64,000 nt of DNA from Alistipes sp. (GTDB lineage: Bacteria > Bacteroidota > Bacteroidia > Bacteroidales > Rikenellaceae), in the NCBI GenBank assembly GCA_017398045.1, contig JAFQHI010000017.1, positions 1 through 64,000 of the forward strand, given 5' to 3'. The notes below the pieces were generated by a model. The model saw only the letters and a list, made by a program, of their open reading frames with translations. It did not search any database and was not told the origin of the DNA. Each line of letters opens with the position of its first letter. Within the stretch, counting starts at the first letter, position 1. The translations under genes and the position numbers were made by a program. This document shows, piece by piece, positions 52,661-62,101 of this stretch.

Positions 52661-54286
52661 TTACTCGATAAGGTCGTTATACTGGGTCTCATTCAACGGA
52701 ATGGTCCATACCCAGTCATTCGTACCCTCATCGTTCGGGCCAACCGTTACGGCGAAGTTGATACCAAACGTACCACCCTGACCATTGCGGTAGCTCTTAC
52801 GCGAAATCGAAGCACCCGTACGCTTCAGGTCGAACCAGTCGTGGCCCTCACCCCAAAGCTCGGCACGACGATAGAACATAATCTCGTCAATCAGGGCCTG
52901 ACCCGTCTTGGTCGATTTCTCATACGACGAATCCAAACGCGAGTTTACGGTATAGAGCAAATTCTGAGCCGTTGCATAGTCGGGATTTGCCTGCTTGCAA
53001 AGAGCCTCAGCCTGAAGCAGATAGAACTCCGACGCGCGCATCCAGCACATCTGCGAGATACCCGGCATACCGGTAGCACCAAACTTCAGCTGACCGTAAA
53101 TAGCCGGACGTACCGGATAGGCCTGCGTAAGCACGATATTTGCATACACACCCGGAACACTGAAGGCATAACTCAAAAGTGCATTCGAAAGAGCCTTACC
53201 CTCGGCCGTGCTGGGGTTAGCCCAAGCATACGAAGTAATACCACCGTTAGCAACTACCTCATCATAGTCATAGCCGACAAGGCTAGCGCACATAAAGAGC
53301 TGCTTACGAGCATCCGTATCGTTCAGGGCATCAACCAACTCACGGTTACCGAGGACGTTGTAACCACCTGCTGCACTGTAATAGCCATTGTAGGCGTGGT
53401 AGCAACCAAAGGTGTAATACCACATATTCTCCACCTCATCGGCATAACCACCGAAAATCCACTCGGGATTAGCGGTGTGGAAACCGGCCTGGAACTCCGA
53501 AGCCGACATCAGCGATACACCCTCATAGGCCTTAGCCGAATAGGTAGCAGCAGTCGTCCAATCCTCGCGTACAGCAGCGGCACGAGCCTTAACACCATAA
53601 GCCATATTCAGGCTGGGGTGATAGAACGCCGAAGCCGACTTGCCGGACTCACCATAAAGGGCAATGGCATCATCGCAATCCTGATAGACTTGAGCCAATA
53701 CATCGGCCGTCGTCGAAAGCGGCATATTGTCCAGCGAGTTGGTAAGACGCAGTACGCAGCAATTCGATGCGCCCTGGTCATCCATCCAACGCTTACCAAA
53801 GATTTGTGCCAAATAGGTGTAGCAGTAAGCACGATAGGTAAGAGCCTGCGCCTTATAGAATGCGCGCAAGTCCTCATCACCCTCCGCTACATCAATACCG
53901 GCCAAAATGCGGTTAGCCTGACCAATAATCTGATAAAGGAACCACCAAGCATAACCTGCATAAGCAGCATTGTTAGCCGTCATCAGTTTCATGTTAGCCG
54001 AGTTAAAACCGCCATAGGTCTCACCCGACCAATCGTTACCGCAGCTATTGCCGATATCGGTCAAAACATCGCACATACCGCAGTAGCCTTGACCGTAGTT
54101 ACCTTGCTGATAAACCATCAACAAGCTCAAGCCATTGATATAGTTTCCGTAGTACGAAACATCGGTCGAAAGCACATCATCCGAAAGCGAGTTCGACGAC
54201 GAGGTCTCCAGATAATCCTCCGAGCAAGCGGTCAGCATCAATGCACCAGCCAAGAGGACACCTACATATTTCATCATTCTTTTCAT
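52661..54286 (-). CDS. SusD/RagB-family lipoprotein (cassette A)
   Basis: This is the surface glycan-binding lipoprotein that caps its SusC transporter. The 541-residue protein starts MKRMMKYVGVLLAGALMLTACSEDYLETSS, with a lipobox LTAC and the family YLE motif. TPR-rich helical segments follow (NRILAGIDVAEGDEDLRAFYKAQALTYRAYCYTYLAQIFG), with C-terminal QALIDEIMFYRRAELWGEGHDWFDLKRTG. It is full length and intact, but it lies downstream of a SusC gene without a start, so it may be silent in this orientation. It ends in a terminator at 52601-52640. Confidence 0.92.
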   Translation of the reverse strand: MKRMMKYVGVLLAGALMLTACSEDYLETSSSNSLSDDVLSTDVSYYGNYINGLSLLMVYQQGNYGQGYCGMCDVLTDIGNSCGNDWSGETYGGFNSANMKLMTANNAAYAGYAWWFLYQIIGQANRILAGIDVAEGDEDLRAFYKAQALTYRAYCYTYLAQIFGKRWMDDQGASNCCVLRLTNSLDNMPLSTTADVLAQVYQDCDDAIALYGESGKSASAFYHPSLNMAYGVKARAAAVREDWTTAATYSAKAYEGVSLMSASEFQAGFHTANPEWIFGGYADEVENMWYYTFGCYHAYNGYYSAAGGYNVLGNRELVDALNDTDARKQLFMCASLVGYDYDEVVANGGITSYAWANPSTAEGKALSNALLSYAFSVPGVYANIVLTQAYPVRPAIYGQLKFGATGMPGISQMCWMRASEFYLLQAEALCKQANPDYATAQNLLYTVNSRLDSSYEKSTKTGQALIDEIMFYRRAELWGEGHDWFDLKRTGASISRKSYRNGQGGTFGINFAVTVGPNDEGTNDWVWTIPLNETQYNDLIE

Positions 54287-54326
54287 AGTGTTTTCGCTAT
54301 TTTAAATTACTATTAGGCATCCTTTA

Positions 54327-57300
54327 TTAGAGCTTCAGGCTCAAACCGAAGGTGTAAATACGAGCAGCAACGTAGGTCTGGTCCTGACCACCGTAGAACG
54401 AATACTGCGGGTTCAAACCATCACGCTTCGTGAAAGTGAAAGGATTCTCAACATTGAACGAAACGGTGCAATCACCCACACCCAGTTTCGACATCCACTT
54501 CGTAGGCAGCGTGTACGAAAGACCAATATTCTTCACGATGAAATACGAAGCATCAACCAACCAACGATTCGATGCGGCATACGTCTGGTTTGCATTGGCC
54601 GTGTCGTTCATCGGGAGAATGCTGTTCGATACGCGGTTGGGCGAATCGGCGGTCATACCCTCGGGAACAGCCGTCCACGAATTCAAAATATCCTTATGCA
54701 AAGCCTGAGGACCCTTCAGATAGGGATACATCAGCGTGCGATAGGTCGAATCGTAAACCTTGCCACCAATCGAATACGAGCAGAGTACGTTCAGCGACAG
54801 GTTCTTCCACGATACGTTGGTCTGCAAACCACCATATACATCGGGCAGAGCCTCACCCGACCAATCTCTCTTTGCGTAGGTCGTCGTCAGTGCATAGGGC
54901 GTATCGTTGATGACTACAACATCCGTAGCAGCCATCTCCTCGAGGTTGTAATCAACATCGTTGAATGCGTAAAGTGCGCGACCCGTCATCTGGTCAACAC
55001 CCTTATACTGGTAGAGGTAGAACTCATACATCGAGTGACCCTCCTCGAAGCGGTAATTGCCGGACAGGTAACCATTACCCTCCTCACCGGCAACGACGGG
55101 AAGCTCCTTCACCTCATTCTTCACGAACGAAGCATTAAAGCCCATATCCCACTTCCAATTCTTCGTCTTGACAATGTCAACATTCACAGCCAACTCAAGA
55201 CCCGAGTTTACAACAGAACCAATATTCTGCTGAACGGTAGGATAAGCCGAACCCGGCGACAGAGTACCTACCGAAGGAGCCATATTCACATCAAAGAGCA
55301 GGTCCTTCGAGGTCTTACGGAAATAGTCAAGCGTTACATCTACGCGATTCCACAAACGTGCATCCACACCAATATCGAACGACTGCGTGGTCTCCCACTG
55401 CAAAGCAGGGTTACCAAGCTGCGAAGCGAAAATCGTAGCAGAACCACCATTAATACCATAAGCACCCGTATAGGTCGAGCTGTATGCATAGTATCCGGCC
55501 GAAGCATCGTTACCTACTTCACCATACGATGCACGAACCTTCAAGAAATCAACCCAATCGACATCCTTCATGAAGGCCTCGTTCGAAGCCACCCACGAAG
55601 CACCGGCCGACCAGAAGTTACCCCAACGCGAGTCCTTGTGGAAACGCGACGAACCATCACGACGATACGAAGCCTCTACGAAGTAGCGGTTGTCGTAGTT
55701 GTAACGCGCACGGCCCAGATACGACTCCGTACGCGTCTTGTGTACATAACCGTCGATATACTTCATCGTAGCGAAGTTATCCATCACGTGCGTAGGCAAC
55801 GATTGGCCAATCTTCATCGAGAAATCATAGTTGTAATTCCACTGGTAGTTCTCGTGACCTACCATGGCATCTACATGATGCTTACCAAAGTCCTTGTTGT
55901 ACGTAAGCTGCTGCTGGAAGTTAATCGTATTATACTTATAATGCGTCTTCTCCATGCGACCTCCGTTCGAAGCACCGTCACCAATCTCGGGGTTGTTATA
56001 GGTCTGCGTATCCGAATTGCGACGATCAACCGACGCACGAACCGTAAACTCAAAATCCTTCAGGAAGGTAACCGTTGCATATGCGGCAGCGTTAAGCGTC
56101 GTACGATGCGTACGGTCATAGTCCTTCTCCAACTCGTAGGCAATGCTACGGTTCGAGAGGTAAGGAGATTCGGTATCATATACCGGCGCACCGTTCTCGT
56201 AAACAATCGCGCCATCTGCATCGTGTACATAAACCGGATATACGGGAGCCATCATACGAGCCGAATAGAACGGGTTGGCATAATACGACGAATAAGCCAT
56301 ACCGTGGAAATTGTTCTTCTGCAACGAACCCGAAAGATTAACACCCGTCTTAAACCACTTCTTCGGGCGGAAATTGGCCGACAGACGACCCGTCGTACGC
56401 TCGAAGTTGGTATTCTTTACATAGCCATCCTCGTTCAGATAACCAATCGATGCGAACACGTCGAACTTATCCGTTGCTGCATCAGCCTGAATGTTGTACT
56501 CGCCACGATAACCGGTCTCCTCGATGGCATCCATCCAGTCCAAGTCGGTATAACCGGCCAGACGCGAAGCAACAACCTTACCCTGAGCATCAAAAATGGC
56601 ATCATCGGCAGCGTCATAGATATTACGCTGAATGTAACCGGTGATGAGGTCCTCGTTAACAGCCGCACGAATATCGGCATCGGGCATACCGGCCATCGAT
56701 GCGCTGTAATCGTTGTAAAGCGTGTTGTACATCACCTCCATCCAAGGATCGGCCGACAGATTCTCATAATCTTTCAAACCGCGGGTGTAAACGCCCTGCT
56801 TGGTGCTGACATTCACATTCAACTTACCATCCGACTTACCTTTCTTGGTCGTAATAAGTACGACACCCGAAGCGGCACGCGAACCATAAAGAGCAGCCGA
56901 CGATGCATCCTTAAGCACCGAAATCGACTCAATGTCATTGGGGTTCAGGTCGCTCATCGAACCGGCAAAAATGTTACCGTCAACCACATAGAGCGGCGTG
57001 TTGTTACCGTTAATCGAGCCGAAACCACGAATCAGGATTTCAGCCGTAGCACCCGGCTCACCATACGAGCTGGACACCTGAACACCGGCCGAAGTACCCT
57101 CCAGGGTGCTGGTTACATCCGAAGTCGTGCGCTTCTCGATTACATCGGCTTTTACCATAGAAACCGAACCCGTGACGGCCTCCTTCGACGAAGTACCGTA
57201 GGCCACGACGATTACATCGTCGATAGCGTGCGTGTCCTCCTCGAGGGTAACCTCGATGTGCGACTTACCGGCAACATCGACCGTCTGCGGCACGTAGCCG

Positions 57301-57359
57301 ATTTCGGTAAGTGGCAAGACCAATGTGGTTGTTGCTCTTAAGGAGGACACGCACGCCAT
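54327..57359 (-). CDS. 5'-truncated SusC/RagA-family transporter (cassette A)
   Basis: This is a TonB-dependent glycan or peptide importer lacking its beginning. Family homology starts at IGYVPQTVDV (57302). The residues before it in the open frame (MACVSSLRATTTL...) are antisense of cassette B and have no signal peptide. From there on it is intact: end of the regulatory domain, the DDVIVVAYGTSSKEAVTG TonB-box/plug start, LYVVDGNIFAGSMSDLNPNDIESISVLKDASSAALYGSRAASGVVLITTKKGK in the plug, and a full barrel ending with an aromatic-hydrophobic C-terminus. No promoter lies in front. It looks like a silent cassette of an inversion system and not decay, since there are no internal stops. Confidence 0.9.
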   Translation of the reverse strand: MACVSSLRATTTLVLPLTEIGYVPQTVDVAGKSHIEVTLEEDTHAIDDVIVVAYGTSSKEAVTGSVSMVKADVIEKRTTSDVTSTLEGTSAGVQVSSSYGEPGATAEILIRGFGSINGNNTPLYVVDGNIFAGSMSDLNPNDIESISVLKDASSAALYGSRAASGVVLITTKKGKSDGKLNVNVSTKQGVYTRGLKDYENLSADPWMEVMYNTLYNDYSASMAGMPDADIRAAVNEDLITGYIQRNIYDAADDAIFDAQGKVVASRLAGYTDLDWMDAIEETGYRGEYNIQADAATDKFDVFASIGYLNEDGYVKNTNFERTTGRLSANFRPKKWFKTGVNLSGSLQKNNFHGMAYSSYYANPFYSARMMAPVYPVYVHDADGAIVYENGAPVYDTESPYLSNRSIAYELEKDYDRTHRTTLNAAAYATVTFLKDFEFTVRASVDRRNSDTQTYNNPEIGDGASNGGRMEKTHYKYNTINFQQQLTYNKDFGKHHVDAMVGHENYQWNYNYDFSMKIGQSLPTHVMDNFATMKYIDGYVHKTRTESYLGRARYNYDNRYFVEASYRRDGSSRFHKDSRWGNFWSAGASWVASNEAFMKDVDWVDFLKVRASYGEVGNDASAGYYAYSSTYTGAYGINGGSATIFASQLGNPALQWETTQSFDIGVDARLWNRVDVTLDYFRKTSKDLLFDVNMAPSVGTLSPGSAYPTVQQNIGSVVNSGLELAVNVDIVKTKNWKWDMGFNASFVKNEVKELPVVAGEEGNGYLSGNYRFEEGHSMYEFYLYQYKGVDQMTGRALYAFNDVDYNLEEMAATDVVVINDTPYALTTTYAKRDWSGEALPDVYGGLQTNVSWKNLSLNVLCSYSIGGKVYDSTYRTLMYPYLKGPQALHKDILNSWTAVPEGMTADSPNRVSNSILPMNDTANANQTYAASNRWLVDASYFIVKNIGLSYTLPTKWMSKLGVGDCTVSFNVENPFTFTKRDGLNPQYSFYGGQDQTYVAARIYTFGLSLKL
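57227..57356. other. Head-to-head junction of two SusC cassettes with a 15-bp inverted repeat
   Basis: The sequence GGAGGACACGCACGC occurs at 57342-57356, and its exact reverse complement at 57227-57241. Both copies encode the EDTHA part of their SusC genes. Between them lie 100 bp: the N-terminal IGYVPQTVDV end of cassette A (start 57302, reading left) abuts ISVSGKTNVV of cassette B (start about 57301, reading right). There is no promoter, RBS or signal sequence between the two genes. This is the likely recombination region. Confidence 0.7.
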
Positions 57360-60162
57360 TGATGACGTCGTTGTGGTAGCTTATGGTACCGCAAAGAAGT
57401 CGTCGCTCACGGGTGCAGTCTCGACTGTATCGGGTGAGGATGTGGCCAAGCTCCAGGTTTCGAACGTATCGAAGGCACTCGAGGGTGCTGTTCCGGGTGT
57501 TCAGGTGGCTATGTCCAGCGGTCAGCCCGGTTCGTCGGCTACGATTCGTGTCCGTGGTATCGGTTCGATTAACTCGAGCTCGGCTCCCCTCTACGTTGTA
57601 GATGGTATGCCTTATGATGGTAGCATCGCTGCTATCAATCCGTCGGATATCGAGTCGATGACCGTTCTGAAGGATGCCGCTTCGACCGCTCTTTACGGTT
57701 CGCGTGCAGCCAATGGTGTGATTATCATCACCACCAAGAAGGGTAATCGCGAGAAGACGAAGGTGACCTTCGAGGGTCGTGTCGGTGTGAACTCGCGCGG
57801 TATCTCGGAGTATGACATCATGAAGGATCCGGGTGAGTACATGGTAACCTACTGGCAGAAGCTTAAGAATGAGCTGGGTTCGGGTGCTGCTGCATCGGAG
57901 AGCCTTTACGCAGAGCTGGGTTACAACCCCTATGACTGCAACAACACGATGATTGTGGATGCCAACGGTAACCTGACGACCGCTCCCCTGAAGTGGACCG
58001 ATGATTGGGAGGATGAGGCCTTCCGCACGGGTATGCGTCAGGAGTACAACGTATCGTTGCAGGGTGGCAACGACCGTTCGTCGCACTTCCTCTCGCTCGG
58101 TTACCTGGAGGATGAGGGTATCATCAAGAAGTCGGATTACGAGCGTCTTTCGATTCGTGCCAATGGTGACTACCAGGTAAACGACTTCATCAAGGTAAAC
58201 GGTAGCGTTGCTTACGCACGTGGTGAGATGAACCAGCAGGCTATCTCGTCGCTCGCGAACTACGTGAATACCTTTATGTTCACGCAGTCGATTGCCCCGA
58301 TTTACCCCGTTTATGGTTATGATGAGGATGGCAACCGCGTTTATGACGAGAACGGCAAGCCGGTATATGACTTCGGTAACGGTGAGTTCGGTACGCGTGC
58401 TTACGCTTCGAACCAGAACGTAGTGGCTTCGGATGACGCCAACCGTTATCGCACGCTGACCGACAACCTCTCGACCCGTTTTGGTGTGAACATCAAGTTC
58501 CTCAAGGACTTCACCTTCGCGGTAAATGGTGGTTATGACCTGACGAACCAGGCTATCGACCGCTTCCAGACCCCGTCGTTCGGTGATGCCGAGCAGTCGG
58601 GTGGTCGCGCTTACAAGTATCGTACGCGCTACGAGACCTACACCATCAACGAGCTTTTGACCTATGCCAAGAAGTTTGGCAAGCACGATGTGGATGTGAT
58701 GGTTGGTCACGAGAACTACAACTACACCTACAACTATCTCTACAACGAGAAGACCAACTTCTTCGATCCTTATGTGGACGAGTTCTCGAACTCGCTCATC
58801 ATGGGTGGTATGAACTCCTACACGCAGGAGTACAAGGTTGAGTCGTACATGGCTCGCGCCAACTATAACTACGACGAGCGTTACTACGTTTCGGCTTCGT
58901 ACCGTCGTGATGGTTCGTCGCGTTTCGCAAAGGACAACCGCTGGGGTAACTTCTGGTCGGTAGGTGCTTCGTGGCGTATCTCGAACGAGCAGTTCATGAA
59001 GGATGTAGAGTGGGTTGACAACTTGAGCCTCCGCGCTTCGTATGGTAGCGTAGGTAACGATGATATCTACTACCCCGGTTCGTCGTCGAGCAACTACTAC
59101 GCTTACAAGACGCAGTATTCGGTTTCGAACTCGGACGGTGCCGCTTCGCTTACGAAGTACTATGAGGGTAACCCCGACCTGACGTGGGAGACCTCGTACA
59201 ACCTGAACGTAGGTCTTAGCGCAACGATGTTCAAGAACATCTTGAACGTGGACTTCGAGTACTTCCACAAGCGCACGGAGGATATGCTCTACAACATGCC
59301 GCAGCCGATGTCGTCGGGTATCTCGTCGCTCTCGATGAACGCTCTGACGATGCAGAACAAGGGTATCGAGTTCACGCTGGGTGTAAACATTCCGATGCCG
59401 AAGGATTTCTACTGGAACTGGACCTTCACGGGTACGCACTACACGAACGAGGTGCTTGATATTCCGGAGGATAAGCGAGAGGCAGGTATTACCCACCAGG
59501 CTTACTACAACATCCGCGAGGGTCGCAGCGTTTACGACTTCTACTACTACAAATATGCCGGCGTAAATGAGAACGGTAAGGCAACCTGGTATGTGGACTC
59601 GGAGGACGAGGATGGTAATCCGATTTTGGATACGACGACCGATTACTCGTCGGCTACGAAGTACTACATCGGTACGGCTCTGCCCGACTTCCAGGGTGGT
59701 GTTCAGATGGAGTTCGGCTGGAAGGGCATCGACTTCTCGATTGGTTTGAACTACCAGATTGGTGGTGATGTTTACGACTCGATGTATGCCGGTTTCATGC
59801 ACGCCGGTTCGGGTGCAGGTGACAACTGGCACCGCGACATCCTGAACGCTTGGACGCCGGAGAACAAGGATTCGAACATCCCCGTGCTGGATGGTGACCA
59901 GAATGCCAACGTATTCTCGGATCGCTTCCTCATCGATGGTTCGTACCTCAACCTGCGTAACATCACGCTCGGTTATACGTTCCCGAAGGCTTGGATGCGT
60001 AAGCTTCAGATTGAGAAGGCTCGTGTTTATGTCGTTGCCGACAACGTAGCTATCTGGTCGAAGCGTAAGGGTATGGACCCGCGTCAGTACATTGAGGGTC
60101 AGTCGGCCGCCAACTACTCGACGATTCGCACCATTTCGGCAGGTCTTTCGTTAACTTTCTAA
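57325..60162 (+). CDS. 5'-truncated SusC/RagA-family transporter (cassette B)
   Basis: The open frame reads in phase from about 57298 (ISVSGKTNVVVALKEDTHAIDDVVVVAYGT), closed in front by TAG at 57295-57297. The GTG at 57325 is only a nominal start. Signal peptide and most of the carboxypeptidase-regulatory domain are missing. The rest is complete: plug (GVQVAMSSGQPGSSATIRVRGIGSINSSSAPLYVVDGMPYDGSIAAINPSDIESMTVLKDAASTALYGSRAANGVIIITTKKGN) and barrel to the final IRTISAGLSLTF. It encodes 945 residues against about 1050 for a full SusC. The SusD partner follows 4 bp later. Silent unless recombined to a 5' exon. Confidence 0.9.
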   Translation: MVVALKEDTHAIDDVVVVAYGTAKKSSLTGAVSTVSGEDVAKLQVSNVSKALEGAVPGVQVAMSSGQPGSSATIRVRGIGSINSSSAPLYVVDGMPYDGSIAAINPSDIESMTVLKDAASTALYGSRAANGVIIITTKKGNREKTKVTFEGRVGVNSRGISEYDIMKDPGEYMVTYWQKLKNELGSGAAASESLYAELGYNPYDCNNTMIVDANGNLTTAPLKWTDDWEDEAFRTGMRQEYNVSLQGGNDRSSHFLSLGYLEDEGIIKKSDYERLSIRANGDYQVNDFIKVNGSVAYARGEMNQQAISSLANYVNTFMFTQSIAPIYPVYGYDEDGNRVYDENGKPVYDFGNGEFGTRAYASNQNVVASDDANRYRTLTDNLSTRFGVNIKFLKDFTFAVNGGYDLTNQAIDRFQTPSFGDAEQSGGRAYKYRTRYETYTINELLTYAKKFGKHDVDVMVGHENYNYTYNYLYNEKTNFFDPYVDEFSNSLIMGGMNSYTQEYKVESYMARANYNYDERYYVSASYRRDGSSRFAKDNRWGNFWSVGASWRISNEQFMKDVEWVDNLSLRASYGSVGNDDIYYPGSSSSNYYAYKTQYSVSNSDGAASLTKYYEGNPDLTWETSYNLNVGLSATMFKNILNVDFEYFHKRTEDMLYNMPQPMSSGISSLSMNALTMQNKGIEFTLGVNIPMPKDFYWNWTFTGTHYTNEVLDIPEDKREAGITHQAYYNIREGRSVYDFYYYKYAGVNENGKATWYVDSEDEDGNPILDTTTDYSSATKYYIGTALPDFQGGVQMEFGWKGIDFSIGLNYQIGGDVYDSMYAGFMHAGSGAGDNWHRDILNAWTPENKDSNIPVLDGDQNANVFSDRFLIDGSYLNLRNITLGYTFPKAWMRKLQIEKARVYVVADNVAIWSKRKGMDPRQYIEGQSAANYSTIRTISAGLSLTF

Positions 60163-60166
60163 AAAC

Positions 60167-61711
60167 ATGACGACTATGAAAATCAATATGAAAAGCATTT
60201 TCGGCGTGTTGCTGCTGGGTGCAGCCATGCTGACCGCTTGCTCGGAGGATTATCTGGAGACGAAGCCTACGCACGTTCTCGACCAGGAGTCGGTGAATGA
60301 TGTAATGCAGGCTGACCCCGCACAGGTGCAGGCCTACGTAACGGGTGCTTTGCTCAATACCTATTGCGGTGGTGATTATTGGACCTCGCACGATGACTTC
60401 GGTATTCCCGCTTTGAAGCTTGTTACCGACCTCATGTGTGACGATATTGCCTACACGAACGACAACCACTTCTTCTGCTACGACTATCAGATGGACAACC
60501 GTCTGGGTAACTATCGTCGTACGTCGGCTGCCTGGAACCAGTTCTACAACATCATTGATGGCTGCAACACGATTGTCACGATGCTCAAGCCCGCCGAGGG
60601 TGAGACGGTTGAGGATGACCAGATTGCCACGATGTTGGGTTCGGCCTACACGATGCGTGCATGGGCGTACTATTGGCTCGTAAACCTCTGGCAGCACGCC
60701 TACAGTGTGAACCCCGATGCTCCGGGTGTTCCCTTGAAGAACGAGGTGGAGTATCGCGCCGAGCGCGTTCCCGTGAAGGATATTTACGCACAGATGACGA
60801 GCGACCTTAAGCTGGCCTATGGCTACCTGGAGGGCAAGGGCTACTACGGTGGCTCGAAGGGTGATGTAACCGAGTACTCGGCTGCCTTCATCTATGCCAA
60901 CGTCCTGATGATGATGAGTGAGCACGAGGAGGCTGCCAAGTATGCCGAGAAGGCTATCGCCGGTGGTTCGCTGAATGGCGCACAGCTCATGAGCGGTTTC
61001 AACTCGCTCGATATGGACGAGGTAATTTGGGGTTATGTTGTAAACGACGAGACGACGGGTTACTACGCTTCGCTCTTCTCGCACATTGACTCGTACTTCA
61101 TCGGTTACGGTGGTCAGGTAGGTTACCGCAAGATGATTTCGTCGGAGCTGTACGACCAGATTAAGGATACCGATATCCGTAAGGGTTGGTTCGGCTACAA
61201 CGAGAACTACAACCTGCTTGGTATCGTGTATGAGTATGAGGAGTACTATGGTCTTACGCAGTATATCTCGAACAAGTTCCGCGATGTTTACATGACCACG
61301 ATGGGTAGTGCAAGCCCCTTCACGTCGGCTATTATCCACCAGCGTATTGCCGAGATGTATTTCGTGGCTGCCGAGGCTTACTATCTGGCCGGCAACACCT
61401 CGAAGGCTCAGCAGATGCTGAACGCAATTATGGTTACGCGTGATACGACTTACAACTGCACCCTTTCGGGTCAGGCTCTCTACGATGAGATTTGCCTCCA
61501 GAAGCGTATTGAGATGTGGGAGGAGGGTTGCCGCTACTTCGACGTAAAGCGTCGTGGCGAGACCATCGACCGCAAGAAGTCGACCAACCACTCGGCATCG
61601 CTGACCAACTTCAACGCTTGGACCTACGAGTCGACCGACTACCGCATGATTTATCGCATCCCGAAGAACGAGTTGGATAACAACCCGTCGATTACGGAGG
61701 ATAACAAGTAA
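60167..61711 (+). CDS. SusD/RagB-family lipoprotein (cassette B)
   Basis: The 514-residue surface lipoprotein has the signal MKSIFGVLLLGAAMLTACSEDYLETKP with lipobox LTAC. Three ATGs (60167, 60176, 60188) could start it; 60188 gives the most compact signal. Helical SusD segments follow (QIATMLGSAYTMRAWAYYWLVNLWQHAYSV) with the C-terminal QALYDEICLQKRIEMWEEGCRYFDVKRRGETI. It pairs with the cassette B SusC 4 bp upstream. It shares the TACSEDYLET start with the cassette A SusD but differs after it, so the two pairs probably bind different ligands. Confidence 0.93.
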   Translation: MTTMKINMKSIFGVLLLGAAMLTACSEDYLETKPTHVLDQESVNDVMQADPAQVQAYVTGALLNTYCGGDYWTSHDDFGIPALKLVTDLMCDDIAYTNDNHFFCYDYQMDNRLGNYRRTSAAWNQFYNIIDGCNTIVTMLKPAEGETVEDDQIATMLGSAYTMRAWAYYWLVNLWQHAYSVNPDAPGVPLKNEVEYRAERVPVKDIYAQMTSDLKLAYGYLEGKGYYGGSKGDVTEYSAAFIYANVLMMMSEHEEAAKYAEKAIAGGSLNGAQLMSGFNSLDMDEVIWGYVVNDETTGYYASLFSHIDSYFIGYGGQVGYRKMISSELYDQIKDTDIRKGWFGYNENYNLLGIVYEYEEYYGLTQYISNKFRDVYMTTMGSASPFTSAIIHQRIAEMYFVAAEAYYLAGNTSKAQQMLNAIMVTRDTTYNCTLSGQALYDEICLQKRIEMWEEGCRYFDVKRRGETIDRKKSTNHSASLTNFNAWTYESTDYRMIYRIPKNELDNNPSITEDNK

Positions 61712-61735
61712 TCGCTGATTACATCCTTGTTTATC

Positions 61736-61768
61736 GACCGCTTCCCGCAAGGGAGGCGGTCTTTTTTT
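61736..61768 (+). terminator. Terminator of the plus-strand SusC/SusD cassette
   Basis: GACCGCTTCCC (61736-61746) and GGGAGGCGGTC (61751-61761) form an 11-bp stem with one wobble pair and a GCAA loop, followed by seven T. Confidence 0.85.
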
Positions 61769-61840
61769 GTATGGAGTGGCATAGCCAGGTATGGCATGAG
61801 AAGCATAAATGCGGCTTTTTTCGATTTTTTTGCGGGAAAT

Positions 61841-61871
61841 TTTGCAGATATAAAAATTATGTCTATCTTTG
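61841..61871 (+). promoter_or_regulatory. tRNA-Phe promoter
   Basis: TTTG at 61841-61844, a 19-bp spacer and TATCTTTG at 61864-61871 match the Bacteroidota consensus. The tRNA begins 17 bp later. Confidence 0.7.
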
Positions 61872-61887
61872 CATCACCAAAAACGAT

Positions 61888-61960
<73 letters not shown>

Positions 61961-61962
61961 CA

Positions 61963-61993
61963 AGCGACCTGCTTTCGTAGGTCGCTTTTTTTT
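61963..61993 (+). terminator. tRNA-Phe terminator
   Basis: AGCGACCT (61963-61970) pairs with AGGTCGCT (61979-61986) and is followed by eight T. It starts 3 bp after the tRNA. Confidence 0.85.
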
Positions 61994-62101
61994 GTGTTTG
62001 TACGAGTTGATAACCGCCTATTTGCAGGGGGGGGATAATAATCTAATTGCTCGCGCAAGGCGCGAACTTCGGTTCACGGTGCTACCGCATTATTGAGCCG
62101 C

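Noticed and set aside
54696-57341. 881-codon open frame on the plus strand opposite SusC cassette A
   Set aside because: Antisense shadow of a well-conserved SusC body; no recognisable domain.
57303-57359. ATG at 57359 as a real start of the minus-strand SusC
   Set aside because: The 19 residues it adds are the reverse complement of cassette B coding sequence, contain no signal peptide and have no ribosome-binding or promoter sequence in front.
57265-59832. 855-codon open frame on the minus strand opposite SusC cassette B
   Set aside because: Antisense shadow of the plus-strand SusC plug and barrel; no recognisable domain.
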